Below are positions 1 through 5,384 of a stretch of 11,826 nucleotides of DNA, piece by piece. A program made the translations under genes and the position numbers. Under the pieces are notes generated by a model. The model saw only the letters and a program-made list of their open reading frames with translations. It was not told where the DNA came from and made no database searches. The DNA is from Ilumatobacteraceae bacterium (lineage in GTDB: Bacteria > Actinomycetota > Acidimicrobiia > Acidimicrobiales > Ilumatobacteraceae), in contig SKSP01000193.1 in assembly GCA_007122945.1 (NCBI GenBank), positions 1 to 11,826 of the forward strand, given 5' to 3'. Each line of letters opens with the position of its first letter. The stretch's first letter is position 1.

Positions 1-1014
1 GCCGCCGATCCGGTCGAGGTCGGTCATGTGGAACTTCCCGCCGGGCTTCATGTCGGCGATGTGCGGCACCCGGTCGGCGATCCGGTTGAAGTCGTCGAGG
101 TCGAGCGCCACACCGGCCTCGTTGGCGATCGCCAGCAGGTGCAGGACCGCGTTCGTCGAGCCGCCGAGCGCGTTCGTGAGGGCGATCGCGTTCTCGAACG
201 CCTCCTTGGTCAAGATGTCGTGGGGCCGCAGCCCGCTGCGGAGCATCGCCACGACCGCCTCGCCCGCCCGGCGGGCGTCGTCCTCGCGCCGGCGATCGAC
301 CGCCGGCGGCGACGCCGAACCCGGCAGCGACAGCCCGAGCGCCTCGCCGATCGAGCTCATCGTGTTGGCGGTGAACATCCCGCCGCACGCGCCCTCGCCG
401 GGGCACGCGTTCTTCTCGATCGCGTGCAGCTCGTCCTCGGTGATCGTGCCCGCGGCACAGGCCCCGACCGCCTCGAACACGCTCGTGATGTCGAGGGCCT
501 TCCCGTTGAGGTAGCCCGGCAGCGTGGAGCCGTTGTAGACGAACACGGCCGGCAGGTCGAGACGTGCGATCGCCATCATCATCCCCGGCATCGACTTGTC
601 GCACCCGCCGGTGGCGACGAGCCCGTCGAGGCGCTCGGCGTGCATCACCGCCTCGACCGAATCGGCGATCACCTCGCGGCTGACCAACGAGGCGCGCATG
701 CCCTCGTGCCCCATGGAGATGCCGTCGGACACCGTGATCGTGCCGAACTCGAGGCCGACGCCGCCGGCGGCGCGCACGCCCTCCTTCGCCGCCGCGGTCA
801 GCCGTCGGATCGACGCGTTGCACGGCGTGATCTCGTTCCACGACGACGCCACGCCGACCTGCGGCTTCTCCCAGTCGTCGTCGGTGAGGCCGACGGCGCG
901 CAGCATCGCCCGTGCCGCCGCCTTCTGGATGCCGTCGGTGACGTCGCGCGAGCGCGGCTTGACGTCGACGCTCACACCGTCGCCGGCGTCGGCTGGAGTC
1001 TCGTTGGTGGCCAT
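1..1014 (-). CDS. ilvD: Dihydroxy-acid dehydratase, N-terminal 338 residues (runs off left edge)
   Basis: IlvD dehydrates 2,3-dihydroxy-isovalerate and 2,3-dihydroxy-3-methylvalerate to the 2-oxo acids in cytosolic valine, isoleucine and leucine synthesis. The minus-strand reading frame is open from the ATG at 1014-1012 to the window edge. It carries the family's hallmark segments: 'SSWNEITPCN' (Cys65), 'ATGGCDKSMPG' (Cys138, with Lys139, the lysine that is carbamylated in the family) and 'GACGGMFTANTM' (Cys210). The three cysteines match the ligands of the Fe-S cluster in characterised homologues. Family members are about 560 residues, so roughly 40% (the C-terminal part) lies outside the window; this is a window edge, not a truncation. 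There is no Shine-Dalgarno sequence. A TACCCT box ends 7 bases before the ATG, suggesting a leaderless transcript. The gene is divergent from mntA. Confidence 0.96.
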   Translation of the reverse strand, partial: MATNETPADAGDGVSVDVKPRSRDVTDGIQKAAARAMLRAVGLTDDDWEKPQVGVASSWNEITPCNASIRRLTAAAKEGVRAAGGVGLEFGTITVSDGISMGHEGMRASLVSREVIADSVEAVMHAERLDGLVATGGCDKSMPGMMMAIARLDLPAVFVYNGSTLPGYLNGKALDITSVFEAVGACAAGTITEDELHAIEKNACPGEGACGGMFTANTMSSIGEALGLSLPGSASPPAVDRRREDDARRAGEAVVAMLRSGLRPHDILTKEAFENAIALTNALGGSTNAVLHLLAIANEAGVALDLDDFNRIADRVPHIADMKPGGKFHMTDLDRIGG

Positions 1015-1021
1015 GCGGGCG

Positions 1022-1027
1022 AGGGTA
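1022..1027 (-). promoter_or_regulatory. Probable -10 box of ilvD (leaderless start)
   Basis: TACCCT on the minus strand fits the actinobacterial -10 consensus TANNNT. Seven bases separate it from the ilvD ATG, the spacing expected when transcription starts at the start codon. No Shine-Dalgarno sequence is present between the box and the ATG. No convincing -35 box is seen. Confidence 0.5.
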
Positions 1028-1080
1028 GTCCCGGCCCCGCCGGCGAACCTGGTGCCACGGCCACCACCGACGCGCGGGGC

Positions 1081-1086
1081 TACCGT
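1081..1086 (+). promoter_or_regulatory. Probable -10 box of mntA-hepT (leaderless start)
   Basis: TACCGT fits TANNNT and is followed by 6 bases and then the mntA ATG at 1093. No Shine-Dalgarno sequence is present, so a leaderless mRNA is likely. It opposes the ilvD -10 box within the same 78-base divergent intergenic region, and the two promoters could interfere with each other. Confidence 0.5.
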
Positions 1087-1092
1087 GACGGT

Positions 1093-1470
1093 ATGCCCGA
1101 GCCGGTCGACGAGACGGAGGTGGTCGAGGCCTTGCGGCGCGCCGGCGCCCGGTTCGCGTTCGTCCACGGGAGTCGTGCCGAGGGAACGGCGCGTGCGGAC
1201 TCCGACCTCGACGTCGGTGCGTGGTTCGGCACCGAACCTCCGGCACCGTGGGAGGTCGCCGTCCCCGACGGCGTGGACCTGGTGATCCTCGACGATGCGC
1301 CCCTCGTCCTGGCAGGCCGGATCGCCGCTCGCGGGCGCTTGCTCTTCGACGACGACCCCAGGGCCCGCGTCGAGTGGGTCGCGACGACGCGCAAGGTCCA
1401 TGCCGACGAGCGTCCGCGTCTCGACCTCGCCCGACGGACGTTCCTCGAGGAGCGGGCCCGTGGTCGATAG
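1093..1470 (+). CDS. mntA: MntA-type minimal nucleotidyltransferase antitoxin
   Basis: This 125-residue protein has the minimal nucleotidyltransferase fold. The GSX10DXD motif is complete: Gly26-Ser27 in 'FVHGSRAEG', then Asp38 and Asp40 in 'SDLDVG', with a third acidic residue Asp62 in 'VDLVIL'. In characterised MntA-HepT pairs the antitoxin adds AMP to a tyrosine of the HepT RNase and so silences it. The tail 'LLFDDDPRARVEWVATTR' also resembles known MntA proteins. The ATG at 1093 is chosen because it opens just before the conserved fold and sits 6 bases after a TANNNT box; the frame stays open upstream only because it is antisense to ilvD. The gene overlaps hepT by 11 bases, so translation is probably coupled. 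Function is assigned from motif and neighbour; activity is inferred. Confidence 0.88.
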   Translation: MPEPVDETEVVEALRRAGARFAFVHGSRAEGTARADSDLDVGAWFGTEPPAPWEVAVPDGVDLVILDDAPLVLAGRIAARGRLLFDDDPRARVEWVATTRKVHADERPRLDLARRTFLEERARGR

Positions 1471-1885
1471 CGACCGCGTCCACCGGCTGCTGGCCGAGAT
1501 CACCAAGCGCCTCGCCCGACTCGCGCAGCACGCCCAGCGCGATCGCGACGATCTGCTCGCCGACGAGACGACCCTCGAGAGCACCAAGTACCTCCTGGCC
1601 ACCGCCGTCGAGGCGGCCATCGACGTCGCCCAGCACCTCTGTGCGAGCGAAGGGTGGAGCGCTCCCGACACCAACGCCGCCGCGTTCGTCGCCCTCGGTC
1701 GCCACGGCGTCATCGATCGCCCGCTCGCCCAGGAGATGGTCGCGGCGAACGGTCTCCGGAACGTCCTGATCCACGGCTACGCAGAGGTGGACGACGTTCG
1801 GGTGCTGGACGCTCTGGCCGATCCGCGCCGGCTCGAGCGCTTCGTCGCAGCGGTGAGCGCCTGGTTGCTGGAACAGGGTGGTTGA
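1460..1885 (+). CDS. hepT: HepT-type HEPN RNase toxin
   Basis: This 141-residue, mostly helical protein belongs to the HEPN (DUF86/HepT) family. The catalytic RX4-6HXY motif is present as 'RNVLIHGY' (Arg100, His105, Tyr107), followed by the typical 'AEVD'. HepT toxins cleave RNA when free. In studied systems the motif tyrosine is AMPylated by MntA, and Tyr107 would be that residue here. The GTG start at 1460 is chosen because GAGGAG (1447-1452) lies 7 bases upstream and family similarity begins right after it; the frame upstream of it overlaps mntA. The mntA stop codon lies inside hepT, a typical arrangement for co-translated toxin and antitoxin. Intact active-site residues suggest a functional toxin. 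Confidence 0.88.
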   Translation: MVDSDRVHRLLAEITKRLARLAQHAQRDRDDLLADETTLESTKYLLATAVEAAIDVAQHLCASEGWSAPDTNAAAFVALGRHGVIDRPLAQEMVAANGLRNVLIHGYAEVDDVRVLDALADPRRLERFVAAVSAWLLEQGG

Positions 1886-1926
1886 GCGCCCGTACCACCG
1901 CCCGGTCGGTCTCAGCCCCTCCGGCT

Positions 1927-1946
1927 CGTGGCGAGCAGGAGCCACG
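1927..1946 (+). other. Hairpin between hepT and the first crotonase gene
   Basis: CGTGGC (1927-1932) pairs with GCCACG (1941-1946) across an 8-base loop GAGCAGGA. An alternative hairpin GCTCG-TGG-CGAGC (1924-1936) overlaps it and cannot form at the same time. There is no T-run, so it is not a classical terminator. The loop holds the only Shine-Dalgarno-like AGGA upstream of the next gene, about 20 bases from its start. Its role is unknown; it could be a weak transcription break or a translational control element. Confidence 0.3.
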
Positions 1947-1961
1947 GCCCACGATGGTCCG

Positions 1962-2753
1962 GTGAGCGAGGGGAACCGCACCTACACCGAGCTCGTGTAC
2001 GAGACCCACGGGCATGTCGGCGTGATCACGATCGACCGCCCAGAGGCCCGGAACGCGCTGACCCACACGACGTACGCCGAGTTGGCCGACGCGGTCGAGC
2101 GCACCGAGGCACGCTGTCTCGTGATCACCGGGCGCGACCCCGCGTTCTGCTCGGGCGACGACGTCAAGCAGGTGATGAAGGCGGTCGGCGATGCCGCCGT
2201 CGCCGGCGCCCGCCTCGAGCCCCGCCTCACGCCCGCTGCCGGGGTACTGCTGCGCACCGACGTGCCGGTGATCGCCGCCGTCAACGGTCCCGCGGTCGGG
2301 TGGGGCATGGAGCTGGCGCTGATGGCCGACCTCCGGGTCGCGTCGGAGCGGGCACGGTTCGGCGAGCTGTTCGTGAAGCGCGGGCTGTGCTGCGACGTGG
2401 CCTGCCTCGCCCGCCTCGCCCAGCTCGTCGGCCGCGAGCGCACCGCCGAACTGCTGTTCACCGGCGAGCTCGTCGACGCCGACACGGCCCGCTCGATCGG
2501 CCTCGTCGGCCGGGTGGTGCCCCACGACGAGCTGCTCGACGCGGCGCTGGAGCTGGCCGAACGGATCGCGGCGAACCCACCGCTCGCCGTGCAGGCACTC
2601 AAGCGCGGCCTGCGGCGAGCACTCGACCCCGACTGGGACGACCTCGGCCGTTGGGTGTCGACGACCCTCGGCGAGCTGTTCACGACCGACGACCACCGCG
2701 AGGGCGTCGCCGCGTTCCTCGAGAAGCGCGACCCGGTCTACTCGGGACGCTGA
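1962..2753 (+). CDS. Crotonase-superfamily protein 1 (enoyl-CoA hydratase/isomerase-like)
   Basis: This 263-residue acyl-CoA-binding protein has the crotonase fold. Visible landmarks are 'ITIDRPEARNAL' (residues 22-33), the oxyanion-hole strand 'AFCSGDD' (61-67), 'AAVNGPAVGWGMELALMADLRVA' (105-127), and the C-terminal 'FLEKRDPVYSGR'. The position of the first catalytic glutamate of rat enoyl-CoA hydratase (Glu144) is kept as Glu117, but the second (Glu164) is Phe137. The loop after it reads 'KRGLCCDVACL'. A standard hydratase reaction is therefore uncertain; isomerase, hydrolase or lyase activity is possible. The GTG start at 1962 is chosen because family similarity begins a few residues later and because its first 12 bases are identical to those of crotonase gene 3. 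A GTG at 1878, overlapping hepT, is in frame but would add 28 atypical residues. The gene is followed at 12 bases by crotonase 2, so an operon is likely. Confidence 0.88.
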   Translation: MSEGNRTYTELVYETHGHVGVITIDRPEARNALTHTTYAELADAVERTEARCLVITGRDPAFCSGDDVKQVMKAVGDAAVAGARLEPRLTPAAGVLLRTDVPVIAAVNGPAVGWGMELALMADLRVASERARFGELFVKRGLCCDVACLARLAQLVGRERTAELLFTGELVDADTARSIGLVGRVVPHDELLDAALELAERIAANPPLAVQALKRGLRRALDPDWDDLGRWVSTTLGELFTTDDHREGVAAFLEKRDPVYSGR

Positions 2754-2765
2754 GGAGCAGGCGAC

Positions 2766-3632
2766 ATGACCGACGGACCCGAACCGATCCGGCCCGAACC
2801 GATCGTGCCCGAACTGATCGTGCCCGAACTGATCGTGGCGGAGCGCCGGGGCGCCGCGACGGTGCTCACGCTCGACCGTCCGGACGCCTTGAACGCCTTC
2901 ACGCTCGACATGGTCCGCGAGCTGCGCGACGCCGTCGAGGCCGCGTCCGCCGACCCCGACGTGATCGGCACGGTGATCACCGGTGCCGGCCGCGGCTTCT
3001 GCGCCGGTCTCGACGCGAGCGCGCTCGCGGCCACCACCCAGGGGGCGGCCACCGGCGGCGACCGCGCCGATGCGCCGGTCGAGGGTGAGCTCCCCGGTTT
3101 GTTCAGCTTCCTCGTCGAGCAACCCAAGCCGGTCATCGGCGCGATCAACGGCGTGGCCGCCGGCGGCGGCTTCGTGCTGGCGGCCAAGTGCGACATCCGC
3201 TTCGCCGCCGAATCGGCGTCGTTCGTGACGATCTTCTCCAAGCGCGGCCTGATCGCCGAGCACGGCATGACCTGGCTGCTGCCGCGCCAGATCGGGGTCG
3301 GCGCCGCGCTCGACCTGCTGTGGTCGTCACGCAAGGTCGACGCGGCCGAGGCGCTCCGGCTCGGCCTGGTGCAGCGCGTCGTCCCCGACGACGAACTCGT
3401 CGACACCGCGGTCGCCTACCTGCAGGACCTCGCCGAGCAGGTGTCGCCGGCGTCGATGGCCGACACGAAGCGGCTCGTGTACGGCCAGCTCGGCGCCGAC
3501 ATCGACGTCGCGTTCGCCGAGGCCGACGAGGCCACCTGGCGGGGTGTCCAGCGCGCCGACGCGACCGAGGGCGCCAACGCCTACCTCGAGCGGCGGCCGC
3601 CGCGCTTCGACCGGATCGGCGGCGACTCGTGA
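2766..3632 (+). CDS. Crotonase-superfamily protein 2 (enoyl-CoA hydratase/isomerase-like)
   Basis: This 288-residue crotonase-fold protein has 'LTLDRPDALNAF' (35-46), the oxyanion-hole strand 'GFCAGLDASAL' (77-87), 'AINGVAAGGGFVLAAKCDIRFA' (126-147) and 'FSKRGLIAEHGMTWLLPRQIG' (157-177). Both classical hydratase glutamates are replaced: Val137 at the Glu144 position and Phe157 at the Glu164 position. The 'GLIAEHG' loop, with Glu165 and His166, is seen in a recognisable actinobacterial subfamily usually annotated enoyl-CoA hydratase; the true reaction is not evident. The N-terminus carries four pentapeptide repeats P-E-[PL]-I-[RV] (residues 5-24) made by a 15-base DNA repeat. The ATG start is supported by GAGGAG at 2752-2757, 8 bases upstream. 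The stop overlaps the next gene's GTG by 4 bases. Confidence 0.9.
   Translation: MTDGPEPIRPEPIVPELIVPELIVAERRGAATVLTLDRPDALNAFTLDMVRELRDAVEAASADPDVIGTVITGAGRGFCAGLDASALAATTQGAATGGDRADAPVEGELPGLFSFLVEQPKPVIGAINGVAAGGGFVLAAKCDIRFAAESASFVTIFSKRGLIAEHGMTWLLPRQIGVGAALDLLWSSRKVDAAEALRLGLVQRVVPDDELVDTAVAYLQDLAEQVSPASMADTKRLVYGQLGADIDVAFAEADEATWRGVQRADATEGANAYLERRPPRFDRIGGDS
2778..2837 (+). repeat. Four tandem 15-base repeats at the start of crotonase gene 2
   Basis: The units start at 2778, 2793, 2808 and 2823. The last two are identical (cccgaactgatcgtg) and the first two differ by one to four bases. They encode PEPIR-PEPIV-PELIV-PELIV. Because the unit is a multiple of three, slippage would change length without breaking the frame. 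The repeat looks like an expansion of the domain's own first strand, which follows as 'ELIVAERRG'. Confidence 0.9.
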
Positions 3633-4408
3633 GCGAGGGGTTCACCACCATCGACTGGGAGCTGACCGACGGTGTCGGGACGCTGTGGTTCGACCGGCCC
3701 GACGCGCTCAACGGCATCATCAACACGATGCTGCGCGAGCTGCACGAGGTCCTCCACCGGGTCGCCCACGACCCCGAGGTGGCCGTCGTCGTCGTGACCG
3801 GCCGCGGCCGCGCCTTCTGCCCGGGTGCGGACCTGAAGCACTACTCGTCCGGTGCCGCTGACGAGGCGCTCCGCAACGAGTGGTTCGACATCCCGGTGCT
3901 GCTCCACGAGATGCCCCAGGTCACGATCGCCGCGATCAACGGCGCCTGCGCCGGCGCCGGGCTCGGCTTCGCGCTGGCGTGCGACCTGCGGTACGCGGCG
4001 AGCACGGCCAAGCTCAACACCGCCTTCCTCGACGTCGCGGTCGCCGGCGACATGGGCGTGCCGTGGACCCTCCCGCGAGTCGTCGGCGCGGGCCGGGCGC
4101 GCGAGCTCTCGCTGCTGCCCCGCAAGCTCGACGCCCACGAGGCCGTCGCGATCGGGCTGGTCAACGACGTGTTCGAGCCCGACGTACTCCTCGACGAGGT
4201 CGGCGCGCGGGCGCGCCGGATCGCCGACGCCGCACCGCTCGCCCGCCGTTCGATGAAGGCGCACCACGTCGCCGCGGAGCGGGTCGGGTTCGCCGACTTC
4301 GTCGCGCTGGAGACCGAACGCCACCGGGTGATCTCCGGCTCCGCCGACACCGGCGAGGCGTTCCGCGCCTTCGTCGAGAAGCGGCCGGCCCGGTTCGAGG
4401 GCCGCTGA
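3629..4408 (+). CDS. Crotonase-superfamily protein 3 (enoyl-CoA hydratase/isomerase-like)
   Basis: This 259-residue crotonase-fold protein has 'LWFDRPDALNGI' (19-30), 'AFCPGADLKHY' (62-72), 'AAINGACAGAGLGFALACDLRYA' (101-123) and the C-terminal 'FVEKRPARFEGR'. The Glu144-equivalent is Gly113 and the Glu164-equivalent is Phe133, so the classical hydratase pair is absent. Asp141 in 'AVAGDMGVPW' falls where dienoyl-CoA isomerases carry a catalytic aspartate ('AADVG'), which hints at isomerase-like chemistry but does not prove it. The GTG start overlaps the stop of crotonase 2 in GTGA, implying coupled translation. It is the last gene of the plus-strand cassette and converges on the dioxygenase gene. 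Confidence 0.88.
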   Translation: MSEGFTTIDWELTDGVGTLWFDRPDALNGIINTMLRELHEVLHRVAHDPEVAVVVVTGRGRAFCPGADLKHYSSGAADEALRNEWFDIPVLLHEMPQVTIAAINGACAGAGLGFALACDLRYAASTAKLNTAFLDVAVAGDMGVPWTLPRVVGAGRARELSLLPRKLDAHEAVAIGLVNDVFEPDVLLDEVGARARRIADAAPLARRSMKAHHVAAERVGFADFVALETERHRVISGSADTGEAFRAFVEKRPARFEGR

Positions 4409-4422
4409 GTCGACGGGTACCA

Positions 4423-4458
4423 GGACCGGTATCGGGACCGGTGTCGGGACGGGTCTCA
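4423..4458. repeat. Short imperfect 12-base repeats in the convergent gap, possible bidirectional terminator
   Basis: Three imperfect 12-base units (ggaccggtatcg, ggaccggtgtcg, ggacgggtctca) fill most of the 47 bases between the stops of crotonase 3 and the dioxygenase gene; the last unit overlaps the dioxygenase stop. They can form small hairpins: CCGGT-atcggg-ACCGG (4426-4441), and a second dyad GGTCTCAGACC (4452-4462) that reaches just past the third unit. There is no T-run in either direction. Their place between converging genes suggests termination, but the evidence is only positional and structural. Confidence 0.4.
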
Positions 4459-5325
4459 GACCGGAGCGACCGCGACGGCCGCCTCGGTGCGCGGGTCACC
4501 AGCGATCCGGGTGTGCATCATCACCCGGGGTTCGGACGGGTCCCACGGCCGGACCCGGTGCAGCACGCAGCGGTTGTCCCACACGACGAGGTCGCCGACC
4601 TGCCACCGGTGGCTCAGCACGCGCGGCGGCCGGCAGGCGTGGTCGAGGAGCTCGTCGAGGAGCCGTTCGGACTCCCGCTCGGACAGCCCGGGGATGCCGT
4701 GGGCGTGCCGCCCGATGAACAACGCCGGGCGTCCGGTGACGGGGTGGACCTTCACGAGCGGACGGACCGGGTCGGGTCCGTCGTCGAAGCCGTAGAAGCC
4801 CTCGGCGGGGGCGAAGCCGGCCCGCCGTTGCGACCGGACGAGGGAGTGCGAGGCGACCATGTCGGCGATCCGTTCACGCGTCGCCTCGTCGAGCACTTCG
4901 TGGGCGGCGCGCATGTCGGCCCACTCGGTCTCGCCGCCGCTCCCGGGCACGACCCGTGCCGACAGCATCGAGGCCTTCGCCGCGAGCGCCATGTAGGAGC
5001 TGTCGGTGTGCCACCCCTCGTTGCCGCGGATGATGCCGATCACCGGGTCGTCGGAGGGCCGGACGCGACCGTCGGTGTCGACGTTCGAGATCGGCGTCAC
5101 GCCGGGTCGGCCGCCGATCACCTCGAACTCGCCGAAGCGCGCCCCGAACGCCGTCTGCTCGGCGCTGGTGAGGTGCTGGTCGGGGAAGACCAGGACGGCG
5201 TGCTCGTGGAAAGCGTCCTCGATGGTCGCCCACGTCGCGTCGTCGAGGGACGCCAGCTGCACCCCGGTGACGACGGCGCCGAGCGTGGCATCCGTGGGCG
5301 TGATCGTGACCAAGTGCTGCACCAT
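4456..5325 (-). CDS. TauD/TfdA-family Fe(II)/2-oxoglutarate-dependent dioxygenase
   Basis: This 289-residue cytosolic oxygenase couples 2-oxoglutarate decarboxylation to hydroxylation of a small substrate. The iron-binding HXD...H triad is visible: His106 and Asp108 in 'GWHTDSSYM', and distal His256 in 'DNRCVLHRV'. Arg267 and Arg273 in 'PRVMMHTRIAGD' are placed to bind 2-oxoglutarate. The length fits the family (about 280-300). The substrate cannot be read from the sequence; relatives act on taurine, alkyl sulfates, phenoxyacetates and other acids. The ATG at 5325 is chosen because GGGGAGG (5338-5332) lies 6 bases upstream; the frame extends to 5511 but that part overlaps gatB. The gene lies 59 bases downstream of gatB on the same strand and may also have its own promoter (5346-5351). 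Confidence 0.9.
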   Translation of the reverse strand: MVQHLVTITPTDATLGAVVTGVQLASLDDATWATIEDAFHEHAVLVFPDQHLTSAEQTAFGARFGEFEVIGGRPGVTPISNVDTDGRVRPSDDPVIGIIRGNEGWHTDSSYMALAAKASMLSARVVPGSGGETEWADMRAAHEVLDEATRERIADMVASHSLVRSQRRAGFAPAEGFYGFDDGPDPVRPLVKVHPVTGRPALFIGRHAHGIPGLSERESERLLDELLDHACRPPRVLSHRWQVGDLVVWDNRCVLHRVRPWDPSEPRVMMHTRIAGDPRTEAAVAVAPV

Positions 5326-5345
5326 GTGCTGCCTCCCCGCCGGAG

Positions 5346-5351
5346 ACGGTA
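5346..5351 (-). promoter_or_regulatory. Possible -10 box of the dioxygenase gene
   Basis: TACCGT on the minus strand fits TANNNT. A transcript starting about 7 bases downstream would begin at or just before the GGGGAGG ribosome site of the dioxygenase gene. The hexamer is identical to the proposed mntA box. No -35 box is visible, and read-through from gatB is an alternative. Confidence 0.3.
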
Positions 5352-5384
5352 CCTCACGGGGCGCCGACGCCACCGGCCCGGAGA

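Noticed and set aside
28..1092. Open plus-strand frame continuous with mntA from position 28
   Set aside because: It is antisense to ilvD and encodes Arg/Asp-rich low-quality protein without family features; mntA similarity begins only at 1093.
1878..1961. Upstream in-frame GTG extension of crotonase 1
   Set aside because: It would add 28 residues unlike any crotonase N-terminus and overlap hepT. The GTG at 1962 fits the family and matches the start of crotonase 3.
1710..3263. 517-residue minus-strand open frame over hepT and the crotonase genes
   Set aside because: Shadow of GC-rich coding sequence on the other strand; the translation is His/Arg/Gly-rich with no recognisable domain.
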